A DNA stretch of 64,000 bases from JAZDCZ01 sp046757925 (GTDB lineage: Bacteria > Gemmatimonadota > Gemmatimonadetes > Gemmatimonadales > GWC2-71-9). The translations under genes and the position numbers were made by a program. Below, piece after piece: positions 26,162-34,415 of this stretch. The stretch is from contig JBHHZE010000002.1 of the NCBI GenBank assembly GCA_046757925.1, forward strand, positions 96,827 through 160,826, written 5' to 3'. Below the pieces are notes generated by a model that searched no databases, was not told where the DNA came from, and saw only the letters and a program-made list of their open reading frames with translations. The number at the start of each line of letters is the position of its first letter. Position 1 is the first letter of the stretch.

Positions 26162-26185
26162 AAAAAAGGGGTCGCGAACGACCCC
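26162..26185 (-). terminator. Intrinsic terminator upstream of gyrB
   Basis: A perfect 7-bp GC-rich stem with TTCG loop and a run of six T on the minus strand. It would end recF-dciA transcripts, or act as an attenuator for the gyrB promoter just upstream. Confidence 0.8.
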
Positions 26186-26195
26186 CGAAGAGGTC
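26162..26195 (-). promoter_or_regulatory. Candidate transcription attenuator in the gyrB leader
   Basis: Reading the minus strand, two hairpins share one arm. The first is GACCTC-TTCG-GGGGTC (26195-26180). The second is GGGGTCG-TTCG-CGACCCC (26185-26168) followed by TTTTTT (26167-26162). Both have TTCG loops and both need the GGGGTC segment, so they exclude each other. Confidence 0.5.
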
Positions 26196-26200
26196 TGCTA

Positions 26201-26229
26201 AATATACCCAATTTCGGCCATTATCGCAA
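26201..26229 (-). promoter_or_regulatory. gyrB promoter (sigma-70 type)
   Basis: On the minus strand TTGCGA (26229-26224), 17-nt spacer, TATATT (26206-26201). The expected transcription start is near 26195-26193, so the RNA would begin at or inside the first attenuator hairpin. Confidence 0.7.
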
Positions 26230-26267
26230 CGGCTTCTGGTGGGGGTAAGAGGTTGTGAAGCATGGAT

Positions 26268-26561
26268 TTACAGGGCCCGCCACCGGATTCTCCTGATCTT
26301 CCTGCCCCGCGCTCCCAGCTGCTTCAGAATGGTGGGTGACATGAGCTGCAATTCCTGCATCCAGGACGCGGATGACACGCTCACCACCAGGGTCCCGTCG
26401 GACAGAACCTCGTGCGGGGTAGTGACCGCTGCGATGTTCGGTCCCACTATTGCCTCCCATTCCGTCACCGCGCTCGCCTGCCGGATACGGCGCTTCATCC
26501 CGCGGCTGGTGAAGTACTCATCCAGTGCATCGCCTACGGTGAGGTCCTTCTTACGGGTCAA
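26268..26561 (-). CDS. dciA: DciA-like protein (DUF721)
   Basis: A 97-residue DUF721 protein. DciA is the ancestral loader of the DnaB replicative helicase. The pattern is typical: VGDALDEYFTSRGMKRRI, SAVTEWEAIVGPNIAAVTTP and LVVSVSSASWMQELQLM. A TTG start at 26561 has GGAGG 5 nt upstream and overlaps the 3' end of recF by 11 bp. The order recF-dciA-gyrB groups replication functions near a likely origin region, but no dnaA or DnaA-box cluster is visible. Confidence 0.82.
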   Translation of the reverse strand: MTRKKDLTVGDALDEYFTSRGMKRRIRQASAVTEWEAIVGPNIAAVTTPHEVLSDGTLVVSVSSASWMQELQLMSPTILKQLGARGRKIRRIRWRAL

Positions 26562-27624
26562 TCCGTCCTCCGTTCATTGACCATCGCGGCCGATCGAACA
26601 GTGTGTCGGGAACCTCGCTGTCACGTGGTGCCGTGATGATCACCTGACCGGGTAATGTCCGGTCTATCAGTGACAATAGTCTGGTCTGTCTGTTTTGGTC
26701 CAGTTCGGCAAACACGTCGTCCAGCAGGGCAATGGGTGGCGCATCGTTCGCTGCGCCGAGGGCGCGGGCTTCCAGCAACCGCAGCGCGATCGCGGCGGTA
26801 CGCTGCTGACCGGCGGATCCGTATCGTCTGAGCTCCCTACCGTCCAATGTAAGGACTAGGTCGTCGCGGTGCGGCCCCACGGTGGTCATGCCCATCCGCA
26901 CGTCGCGTTCAAAGCGATCGAGCAGGCAACGTTCGACTTCCTGCTGGCCACCCTCGGGGGTCCAATGGCGCGAGTGATATTCCAAGGCGGAGTTCCCGCT
27001 TTCTCCCAGTCCGGCGAGTAGTTCGACGTACATCTGCCCGCATTCTTCCGCCCACTCGTGCCTCGCCTCCGCCACCAAAGCAGCTGCGCCGGCGAACGCT
27101 CGGTCGAACGCCCGAGCTTCTTCCGGACGGCCCCTCTTGAGGGCGGCATTTCGCTGCTTCATGGCTGCACGCATCGCTGTCAGGTGTTTTAGGTAGCTGC
27201 TGGAACACAGGGACAGCAGGACGTCGAGATACCGTCGGCGTCCAGCCGGACCTCCATTGACGATGGAGCGGTCTGCCGGGGAGGATTGAACGGCCGTGAT
27301 AAGCCCGACCGCCTGGGCCAGTTTGCGGATTTCCTTGCCGTCCGCCGTCACCTTCTTGCGGCGTCCGGCCACTTCGTAGCCGGCGGTGACGCGTTGCCCG
27401 GCGGTACCGGCCACAAAGAAACCCGATTCGCCAAACCGGACCAACTCGCGATCCCTTGCCCCCCGCATCGAGCGGAACAGCACCAGATAATAGATAGCCT
27501 CGAGAAAGTTGGTCTTGCCCTGACCGTTTTCGCCAATCACGACGACGCCGGTCTCCGGGATCTCGACATCCAAAGACGCCAGGTTCCGGAAGCTACGGAC
27601 GGTAAGTTGGGTTATGGGTGGCAT
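26551..27624 (-). CDS. recF: DNA replication and repair protein RecF
   Basis: A 357-residue SMC-like ATPase that with RecO and RecR loads RecA at gaps. Walker A is GENGQGKTNFLEAIYYL near residue 32, the signature and Walker B region appear as YGSAGQQRTAAIALRLLEA and PIALLDDVFAELDQNR, and the protein opens with ITQLTVRSFRNLASLDVEIP. Length is normal. The promoter region upstream contains a palindrome. Confidence 0.95.
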   Translation of the reverse strand: MPPITQLTVRSFRNLASLDVEIPETGVVVIGENGQGKTNFLEAIYYLVLFRSMRGARDRELVRFGESGFFVAGTAGQRVTAGYEVAGRRKKVTADGKEIRKLAQAVGLITAVQSSPADRSIVNGGPAGRRRYLDVLLSLCSSSYLKHLTAMRAAMKQRNAALKRGRPEEARAFDRAFAGAAALVAEARHEWAEECGQMYVELLAGLGESGNSALEYHSRHWTPEGGQQEVERCLLDRFERDVRMGMTTVGPHRDDLVLTLDGRELRRYGSAGQQRTAAIALRLLEARALGAANDAPPIALLDDVFAELDQNRQTRLLSLIDRTLPGQVIITAPRDSEVPDTLFDRPRWSMNGGRIDP

Positions 27625-27692
27625 GTTTCACCACGATGTCGTGCAGGACGAATAGCCATGAAATGTGCTGTGATCTGTATGGGCATTGAAGC

Positions 27693-27721
27693 ATCCTAGA
27701 ATAGGGTTGACCTTGGGTCAA
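27693..27721 (-). promoter_or_regulatory. recF-dciA promoter with overlapping palindrome
   Basis: On the minus strand TTGACC (27721-27716), 17-nt spacer, TAGGAT (27698-27693). The -35 hexamer is one half of a perfect inverted repeat TTGACC-N3-GGTCAA (27707-27721), a likely operator position. Confidence 0.5.
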
Positions 27722-27848
27722 ACGCCACGGTACTAACCGACGGTACGCGAAGTGACCACTAGCCTACTCACGCGAACTGAGATACGCTCCACTAGGTGTT
27801 GAATCGCCGATGAGATCGGTCCGTCCGCACTTTGAAGCAGGAGCAGTG

Positions 27849-28175
27849 ATGCCTACATCACCTAAGCCGCCGAAGATGCATGGTGAGTTCGTAAGACGCT
27901 TTCCCGAGTTGGGCAGCGCTTGGGAGTTGATTGCGGAGGCGGGCCGCAAGGGCCCGCTGGACGAAAAGACGGCGCGACTAGTGAAGTTGGGGATTGCGAT
28001 GGGTGCCTTGCGCGAGGGCGCGGTGCACGCCGGCGTCAGAAAAGCTCTGGGCATGGGGATCACTGCCGAAGAGATCGAGCAGGTGGTGGCCTTGACGGCC
28101 GGGACGCTCGGCATGCCCTCTACCGTCGCCGCCTATGCGTGGGCTCGCGAAGTGATCGAGGCCGAGTCGTCCTAG
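27849..28175 (+). CDS. Carboxymuconolactone decarboxylase-fold protein
   Basis: A 108-residue CMD/AhpD-fold protein. ATG 27849 follows CAGGAGCAG and the family sequence begins here; an in-frame start 39 nt upstream was rejected. Core: LDEKTARLVKLGIAMGALREGAVHAGVRKALGMGITAEEIEQVVAL. The redox pair CxxC of AhpD is absent (EGAVHAG instead), so it is not a peroxidase; such Cys-less members are common and of unknown function. It converges on ogt with a 4-bp overlap. Confidence 0.82.
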   Translation: MPTSPKPPKMHGEFVRRFPELGSAWELIAEAGRKGPLDEKTARLVKLGIAMGALREGAVHAGVRKALGMGITAEEIEQVVALTAGTLGMPSTVAAYAWAREVIEAESS

Positions 28176-28636
28176 TCGGTCGAGTCCACGCTCTCCAGCG
28201 CCAGCAGTTTGCGCTTGAGAGGTAAACCTCCGCCGAACCCGCCCAGCTTACCTCCCGCCGCGACCACTCGGTGGCATGGCACCACCAGTGGCACGGGATT
28301 CCGGCCGTTGGCCGATCCCACCGCGCGGGCTGCCTTGGGATTGCCTATGGCTTGCGCGACCTCGCCATAGGTCCAGGTTTCTCCATACGGTATGCGCCGC
28401 AGCGCTTTCCATACCTTGCGCTCAAAAGCGCTTCCCTCGAGTCTTATGGGGAACGTGAAGTCCGTTCTCTTCCCGGCCAAGTACTCGCGTAGCTCGCGAG
28501 CGACATGTCGCTCAAACTTGCTAGCCGGCGTCCTCCTCGCTCGCCCGCCCAGCTGAATGCTGGTTACCGCATTGCCTTCCACCGTCACGGCGAGGCTGGT
28601 GATCCGTGACCCTACCTTGAATGGTGTTTTGCTCAT
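28172..28636 (-). CDS. ogt: Methylated-DNA-protein-cysteine methyltransferase
   Basis: A 154-residue suicide repair enzyme that removes O6-alkyl groups from guanine. The active-site motif VVPCHRVVAAGGKLGGFGGG is intact, as are the helix-turn-helix and Asn hinge region (YGEVAQAIGNPKAARAVGSANGRN). It is the third gene region with DNA-damage function in this part of the window. Its start lies 2 nt beyond the stop of the enoyl-CoA hydratase gene, suggesting one transcript. Confidence 0.93.
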   Translation of the reverse strand: MSKTPFKVGSRITSLAVTVEGNAVTSIQLGGRARRTPASKFERHVARELREYLAGKRTDFTFPIRLEGSAFERKVWKALRRIPYGETWTYGEVAQAIGNPKAARAVGSANGRNPVPLVVPCHRVVAAGGKLGGFGGGLPLKRKLLALESVDSTD

Positions 28637-28638
28637 TC

Positions 28639-29421
28639 CTATCTTCCCTTGAAGTTCGGCTCCCGCTTCTCCAGGAACGCGGTCATGCCTTCACGCATAT
28701 CCTCGGTGGCGGCCAACAAGCCAAAGTGGTTCGCTTCGAGCAGTAGGCCTTCCTCCAAAGACATGTCGAACCCCAAGTCGATGGCTTCGATGGCGAGCCT
28801 GACCGCCAGTGGACCCATCTTCAGGATCTCCGAGAGCGTGCGCTCTGCCTCCTCCATTAGCTGTTCGCCGGGGACCACACGATTCACGAGTCCGATCCTC
28901 AAGGCTTCTTCGGCGTCGATCGTGCGACCGGTGAGAATGAGTTCGATGGCTCTGCCCTTACCCACCAGCCGCGCCAGCCGCTGCGTGCCGCCATAGCCCG
29001 GTGCGATCCCCAGCTTTACCTCGGGCTGCCCGAACTTGGCGCTCTCGCTCGCGATCCGAAGGTGGCAGGCCATAGCAAGCTCGCAGCCGCCCCCCAGCGC
29101 GAAACCGTTTACGGCCGCCAACACGGGCTTCCCACAGGTCTCGAGGCTCCGTAAGACGGCCTGGCCCCTCAGTGCCCGAGCCTTACCATCGAAGGGGCCT
29201 TGCTTTGCGAGTTCGCCGATGTCTGCCCCTGCCACGAACGCCTTGGATCCCGCACCGGTCAGTATCACACCTGCGACGGCGTCGTCTGCGGCGATCCGAC
29301 CTACGACGTCTCCCAGTTCGTCCATCACCGCATCGTTGAGTGCGTTGAGTTTGTCGGGTCGGTTGATGGTAACGGTGGCGACGCGATCGCGGACCGCGAA
29401 AGTCAAGTTCTCGTAGGTCAT
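28639..29421 (-). CDS. Enoyl-CoA hydratase
   Basis: A 260-residue crotonase-fold enzyme of beta-oxidation. The ATG at 29421 (MTYENLTFAVRDRVATV) is the usual family start; a longer frame begins 156 nt upstream without family sequence. Oxyanion-hole residues lie in AGADIGELAKQ and in NGFALGGGCELAMACH. The two catalytic Glu are expected in GCELAM and in LGIAPGYGGTQRL, where the second is replaced by a Pro-Gly context; the neighbouring E in QPEVKLG is kept. Functionally it complements fadD elsewhere in the window. Confidence 0.9.
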   Translation of the reverse strand: MTYENLTFAVRDRVATVTINRPDKLNALNDAVMDELGDVVGRIAADDAVAGVILTGAGSKAFVAGADIGELAKQGPFDGKARALRGQAVLRSLETCGKPVLAAVNGFALGGGCELAMACHLRIASESAKFGQPEVKLGIAPGYGGTQRLARLVGKGRAIELILTGRTIDAEEALRIGLVNRVVPGEQLMEEAERTLSEILKMGPLAVRLAIEAIDLGFDMSLEEGLLLEANHFGLLAATEDMREGMTAFLEKREPNFKGR

Positions 29422-29503
29422 GGCCCTGTCTGTCTTGGTGTTGCCGTGGTTTGATGTCGAGAAAGGTAGTTTACGGTGCTTAGGTTCGCTGCGGCAGGTT
29501 GAG

Positions 29504-30556
29504 TCAGCGGTGTGAACGCTCGTGTTCCAATAGGGCCCGCTTGCGCCACCTTCCTCCGCCATAGCCCGAGAGTTCACCGTCCGCTCGAATCACGCGGTGG
29601 CAGGGGATAACGATCGCCAGGCGGTTGTCGCCGTTGGCGCGCCCGACTGCACGTTGGGCCTGGGGGCTGCCGATGTCGCGTGCGAGTTGCTCGTACGTGG
29701 TGGTTGCCCCGTAGGGTATCTGCTGCACCGCACGCCATACCGCGAGCTGGAAAGGGGAGCCCGGTACGCTCAGCGGAACCTCGAACCTTCTCGAGTCTCC
29801 GGCGAAATAGCGGCGTAGTTCTTCGCCCAGTTGCTCGGTGTGATGGTTGCTTCCCGGTGCGATCAACAGGTGGAGCCGTTGTTGTATTCGCTCTATCTGA
29901 GTTCTGAGCATCGGGCGATCGGCGAACTCCAGAAGACACACTCCGTCGTCCGTGGTACACGCTACCATCGGTCCGAGAGGTGTCAGGAGTCGCGTCATGA
30001 ACGCCGGTTGGGTCGTGCGGCTCTGCCCCGGGGTAACGCCGAAGTACTGGCGGAATGCCTCGTGGAATCCGCTGAGCGATTCGTAGCCGTGGTCGTAGGC
30101 CGTACGTGGCACGCGCCCGCCGTGGCGGATCTGGCCGAGCGCCGCGGCCAGTCGACGCGCTCGTTGATAGGCGTGGAACGTCATGCCGTGATTTGCCCGA
30201 AACCAACGTCGCACGCGCGAGGGGTCGAGCGACATGCTCCGGAGGTCCGCATCCGTCCGCCGACGGTTGGGGTCCTGTTCTAGGTCGTCCAGGAGCGGGC
30301 GCAGCCACTCCGGGGTAGAGCCGTTGAACTCCAGGGGCCGGCAGCGTTTGCACGGCCGGTAGCCGGCGGAGAGGGCGTCCGCAACCGAGCCAAAGAACTC
30401 CACGTTCTCGAATCGTGGTTTCTTGGCGGGACAGGTCGGCCGGCAGAAGACTCCCGTTGTGCGGACGGCCGTGAAGAAAACCCCGTCGTACCCGCTGTCG
30501 CGCTCGCTCAGCGCCTTGTACATCTCACGTGCGGGAGGCAAATTCGAAGTGAGCAT
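29504..30556 (-). CDS. ada: Bifunctional regulator / DNA-repair protein Ada
   Basis: A 350-residue protein. The N-terminal domain has the zinc Cys set (VFCRPTCPAKKP and YRPCKRC) that demethylates phosphotriesters and switches the protein to an activator. An AraC-type helix-turn-helix follows (SLDPSRVRRWFRANHGMTF; YESLSGFHEAFRQYFGVTPG). The C-terminal O6-alkylguanine transferase has IPCHRVIRADGELSGYGGG. All parts are intact. The regulon would include itself and possibly ogt nearby. Confidence 0.94.
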   Translation of the reverse strand: MLTSNLPPAREMYKALSERDSGYDGVFFTAVRTTGVFCRPTCPAKKPRFENVEFFGSVADALSAGYRPCKRCRPLEFNGSTPEWLRPLLDDLEQDPNRRRTDADLRSMSLDPSRVRRWFRANHGMTFHAYQRARRLAAALGQIRHGGRVPRTAYDHGYESLSGFHEAFRQYFGVTPGQSRTTQPAFMTRLLTPLGPMVACTTDDGVCLLEFADRPMLRTQIERIQQRLHLLIAPGSNHHTEQLGEELRRYFAGDSRRFEVPLSVPGSPFQLAVWRAVQQIPYGATTTYEQLARDIGSPQAQRAVGRANGDNRLAIVIPCHRVIRADGELSGYGGGRWRKRALLEHERSHR

Positions 30557-30671
30557 GCGAGGAATCTACGAACTTTTTGCACTGGTGCCACCGAAATCTG
30601 AACACTTAATTCGGTCAGTGCCGACACCCCGGATGAAGCATACGGTGGTCGCTGGCGGGGGCCGGTAGCTT

Positions 30672-31343
30672 TTGGGTGGGATCTTATCGCCGGCGAAGCT
30701 CCGGGAGCTGCTGGGTGACATCGACATCTATCTGCTCGACCAGGTGCTCAAGGGAAGACTGTCGCGGTCATCCCGAGTGCTGGATGCGGGGTGTGGGGGC
30801 GGACGCAATGTCACCTACCCCCTCAAGCTGGGGTGTGAGGTTTTCGCGATCGACAGTTCGCCCGGCGCGATCGCCGAAATAAGGTCTCTGGCCGCACGGC
30901 TCCGGCCGGAGCTGCCCGAATCCAACTTCAGGCTCGGGAACGTATGTGCGCTCCCGTTCCCCGCTGGCCGGTTCGATGTGATCATTAGCAATGCGGTGTT
31001 ACATTTCGCCGCCGACGAGAACGAGTTCAGGACCATGCTCGTCGAGATGTGGCGTGTACTCGCGCACGGCGGCGTTTTTTTCGCGCGCTTGGCGTCTACG
31101 ATCGGGATCGAGGGTCTCGTGGTGCCGATCGGTGGCCGGCGCTGGCGGATTCCGGACGGCAGCGAGCGGTTCCTGGTGGACGAACAGATGCTGCATGACT
31201 ATACGGATGAGCTTGGTGGAACTCTGTTGGAGCCGATCAAGACGGTGAACGTCCAGAATGAGCGTTGCATGACCACCTGGTGCATGACCAAGAACGATCG
31301 GAACGCGCCGGTGGTTGGACAACAAATGATAAAGGAGCCGTAA
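30672..31343 (+). CDS. Class I SAM-dependent methyltransferase
   Basis: A 223-residue methyltransferase. SAM motif I is VLDAGCGGGRNV, motif II acidic residue in VFAIDSSPGAI, and motif IV DVIISNAVLHF. A stop codon two codons upstream forces a start at or after TTG 30672; ribosome-site support is weak. It resembles the UbiE/TehB-like group, and the substrate is unknown. The TAA stop abuts the ATG of the cyclophilin gene with no gap. Divergent from ada. Confidence 0.82.
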   Translation: MGGILSPAKLRELLGDIDIYLLDQVLKGRLSRSSRVLDAGCGGGRNVTYPLKLGCEVFAIDSSPGAIAEIRSLAARLRPELPESNFRLGNVCALPFPAGRFDVIISNAVLHFAADENEFRTMLVEMWRVLAHGGVFFARLASTIGIEGLVVPIGGRRWRIPDGSERFLVDEQMLHDYTDELGGTLLEPIKTVNVQNERCMTTWCMTKNDRNAPVVGQQMIKEP

Positions 31344-31826
31344 ATGGTGGTGCTCACGACGAGCGTTGGGCGGGTTGAGGTCGAGTTGTTCGATGCCCAA
31401 GCGCCGGTGACCGTGGCAAACTTCCTGGAGTATGTAGATGCGGGGTTCTACGATGGCACCATCTTCCATCGTGTCATCCCAAATTTCATGATCCAAGGAG
31501 GTGGCTTCACGGAAGACATGAGCGAGAAAGCGACCCGGATGCCGATCAAGAACGAGGCTGACAACGGTCTGAAGAACGAGAGGGGCACATTGTCGATGGC
31601 TCGGACCCAAGACATAAACAGCGCCACCTCACAGTTCTTCATCAATGTGGGGGACAACGAGTTTCTGGATCACGGCGAGCGTGATTTCGGCTATGCGGTA
31701 TTCGCGAAGGTCGCAGAGGGTATGGACGTGGTCGATCAGATCGCCGGTGTGAAGACAGGCAACAGGGGCTCTCATCAGGATGTCCCGGTGGAGCCCGTCG
31801 TGATCCTATCCGTTACTAGAGCTTGA
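31344..31826 (+). CDS. Peptidyl-prolyl isomerase, cyclophilin type
   Basis: A 160-residue cytoplasmic cyclophilin (no signal peptide). Active-site stretches: DGTIFHRVIPNFMIQGGG (catalytic Arg, Phe, Gln), GTLSMARTQDINSATSQFFI and DFGYAVFAKVAEGMDVVDQI. It speeds proline isomerisation in folding. The ribosome site AAAGGAG lies inside the end of the methyltransferase gene, so the pair is coupled. Confidence 0.94.
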   Translation: MVVLTTSVGRVEVELFDAQAPVTVANFLEYVDAGFYDGTIFHRVIPNFMIQGGGFTEDMSEKATRMPIKNEADNGLKNERGTLSMARTQDINSATSQFFINVGDNEFLDHGERDFGYAVFAKVAEGMDVVDQIAGVKTGNRGSHQDVPVEPVVILSVTRA

Positions 31827-31978
31827 GTCGCTGGCGGGAACCAACGGACCGGCTGGTCCATTTCGAGTTGTATCGGAGTGGTGCTGTCGCCTCGGGATCT
31901 TTTGTCGGCTAGGGTCGTACCAGTGGGTGACGTTGCTGGTCAGGCTACAGATTGAACTCAATCGCGGCCTCGGGGTCG

Positions 31979-31987
31979 TGTTACAAT
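31979..31987 (+). promoter_or_regulatory. Extended -10 promoter upstream of the MMPL gene
   Basis: TGT-TACAAT (TACAAT at 31982-31987) with the TGN extension; no good -35 at 17 nt. It lies 26 nt before the ATG. Confidence 0.4.
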
Positions 31988-32012
31988 ATTCGAAGGACAC
32001 AGGGCAAGAGAA

Positions 32013-34415
32013 ATGATTCGCATCCCACCAAAATGCCATCTTCTGTACAAGTATTACCGCCATATCCTCGTGGCTGCTTTCATCGCCACGGTGTTTGGCA
32101 CCTACTTCACGCTGAAGCTGTCATTGGAAAGTGACTTGGCGGAACTGCTGCCCGATAGTTTCGAGAGTGTCAAGGCTCTCAATCGAATGAAGGAAGAAGT
32201 TGGTGGGGTCGGACAGCTGCGTATCATTTTCGAGTCCGATAGCTTCGCTGCCATCCAGAGGCTGGAGCGGGATTTGGAGCCGAAACTCTTGGCCAGCCCC
32301 TATGTGAACTACGTGGATTATCGGAATGACATAGACTTCTACAAAAAGAATGCGCTTCTGTTTCTGAGCCAGGCCGGTCTCGACTCGTTGCGCGATGCTA
32401 TTGAGACCACGATCGCTGAAGAGAAGCAGAAGTTGAACCCGCTGTTCGTAGACGATCTGTTTGGAGACGAAGATTCGGACACCGCGGGCGATGATGGAAG
32501 CGGCGGTCTAGAGAAGTGGGGTGACGAATACAAGGACCAGGAACGGGACGAGTTCTACACCAATAGTGACAGTACGGTTCTGGTGATGAAAATATTCGCG
32601 TCTCAGACCAACTCCAACATCCCTTTCATTCGTTCTATGCTGGACGAGGTGGAACGGATCGTTCATTCGATGGATTTGGACTCGTACGATCCGAACCTCA
32701 AGATGTATTATGGCGGCAATTTCAAGAATCGCCTGGATGAGTTCGAAGTGGTCAGGAAAGATATTCTGGGCACTGCTATGTACGGCATTGGCGGCGTATT
32801 CCTCCTCATCGTTCTTTATTTTCGTCGCCTTCTCGGAGCGATCCTGATCACGGTTAGCCTGCTTTTCGCGTTGTGCTGGACTTTTGGTCTGACCTATCTG
32901 GTGATCGGCCAACTCAACACGCTCACTGGCTTCCTCTTTGTGATTCTTTTCGGACTGGGGATCGACTACGGAATCCATACCTTTGCCCGCTACGTCGAGA
33001 GCCGGAAGGCTGGCCTCGACTCACAGCCTGCCATGGAGAAGGTGGTTTGCGGCACCGGCTCGGCGCTCGCCACGACAGCCATTACCACATCCGCTGCGTT
33101 CTTCTCGCTCACCATCATGGATTTCAAGGGGTTTTCCGATCTGGGATTCATTGCGGGAGTGGGCATGCTGTTCGCCTTGGTGGCGATGGTCATGGTCTTG
33201 CCCGCATTCATTGTCCTTTTCGAAAACTTGGGACTCCTCAAGATCAAGCCGGCGCCGAGCTACGAGACGACCGTGAAGGGGCGTACACTGCGATTTTCAA
33301 GGCCGATTCTGCTGGTGGCCGTACCGCTCACCCTGATAGCATCATACTATTTTACGCAAGTGGGTTTCGAGTATGACTTCACGAATCTCAGGGCCATAAC
33401 TAAAGAGCGAGCAATAGTCAGCGAGAAAACCGCGGGCGTGTTCAAGCTGTCGGAATCCCCTGCCGTGATCCTGGCCGATTCGAGGCAGGACACCCAAGAA
33501 ATCATGGCTGAGGTGGAGCGGATCATCAGGGAAGACACCCTGTCACCGACCGTGAAGACCGTCAGGTCGGTGTTTTCGCTAGTCCCCGACGACCAGCAAG
33601 AGAAACTCGCAAAGATCAGAGAGATCCGTAAGCTGGTTGACGAAGAAGCGGATGGCATCGGCGAAGGTGACAACAAGGAGCGGATAGACGAGCTGAAAAG
33701 CTACCTGCAAGTGGATGAACCGTTCACTTGGGATGAGTTTCCTGCCAAGGACAAGCGTCAGTTTATCAACAAGCGGGGCGAGGTTGGCAATTTCGTCTTT
33801 ATCTACCCGAGTGTGCCGCTCAGGGACGGACGCAATGCCATAGACTTTCGTAACGATATAGGAAAGATCACTACCGCGTCGGGCAAGGTGTTCTACGCCG
33901 CGAGCTCAAACATAATTTCGGCCGAAATGTTGTTGATAATAATAAGGGAAGGGAAGTTGGCGGTCGTTCTCACAGTGCTCGTAGTGTTCGCAGTCGTGGT
34001 CATAGATTTTCGCAGCTTCAAGGCGGCGCTGTTGGTGTTGTCGCCCCTGGCGGTAGGTGTGCTGTGGATGGGTGGGGTAATGTACTTGACGGGCATGAAG
34101 CTCAACTTCTTCAACATCGTCGTCATACCCAGCGTGATCGGTATTGGTGTAGACAACGGGGTACACATCTATCATCGATACTTGGAGGAAGGGCCGGGTT
34201 CACTACGTCTCATCCTGCGAAATACGGGGCTGGCGATTACGATGACCACGCTCACGACAATCGTTGGTTATTCGGGGTTGATACTGGCCAGCCACCCTGG
34301 CCTCAACTCGTTGGGCAACTTGGCGGTCATCGGCATCGCGGCCACGTTCATCGCCGCGGTGGTGGTTTTACCGGCCCTCTTGCAGTTCTTCGAGAACGGG
34401 ACGAAAACAGCCTAA
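32013..34415 (+). CDS. MMPL/RND-family exporter
   Basis: An 800-residue membrane protein with the RND layout: one helix near the N-terminus, a large periplasmic domain (residues about 45-250, with an acidic segment GDEDSDTAGDDGSGG), five helices, then a second helix-loop-helices half. GLGIDYGIHTFARY and GIGVDNGVHIYHRY are the paired conserved segments with the proton-relay Asp. In hopanoid gene clusters HpnN-type RND proteins work with MlaC-like HpnM. Here the gene converges (4-bp overlap) on an MlaC gene, so lipid export is the best inference. Confidence 0.86.
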   Translation: MIRIPPKCHLLYKYYRHILVAAFIATVFGTYFTLKLSLESDLAELLPDSFESVKALNRMKEEVGGVGQLRIIFESDSFAAIQRLERDLEPKLLASPYVNYVDYRNDIDFYKKNALLFLSQAGLDSLRDAIETTIAEEKQKLNPLFVDDLFGDEDSDTAGDDGSGGLEKWGDEYKDQERDEFYTNSDSTVLVMKIFASQTNSNIPFIRSMLDEVERIVHSMDLDSYDPNLKMYYGGNFKNRLDEFEVVRKDILGTAMYGIGGVFLLIVLYFRRLLGAILITVSLLFALCWTFGLTYLVIGQLNTLTGFLFVILFGLGIDYGIHTFARYVESRKAGLDSQPAMEKVVCGTGSALATTAITTSAAFFSLTIMDFKGFSDLGFIAGVGMLFALVAMVMVLPAFIVLFENLGLLKIKPAPSYETTVKGRTLRFSRPILLVAVPLTLIASYYFTQVGFEYDFTNLRAITKERAIVSEKTAGVFKLSESPAVILADSRQDTQEIMAEVERIIREDTLSPTVKTVRSVFSLVPDDQQEKLAKIREIRKLVDEEADGIGEGDNKERIDELKSYLQVDEPFTWDEFPAKDKRQFINKRGEVGNFVFIYPSVPLRDGRNAIDFRNDIGKITTASGKVFYAASSNIISAEMLLIIIREGKLAVVLTVLVVFAVVVIDFRSFKAALLVLSPLAVGVLWMGGVMYLTGMKLNFFNIVVIPSVIGIGVDNGVHIYHRYLEEGPGSLRLILRNTGLAITMTTLTTIVGYSGLILASHPGLNSLGNLAVIGIAATFIAAVVVLPALLQFFENGTKTA

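Noticed and set aside
24210..27624. Chromosome replication origin near recF-gyrB
   Set aside because: No dnaA, dnaN or cluster of DnaA boxes was seen; recF and gyrB alone do not show an origin.
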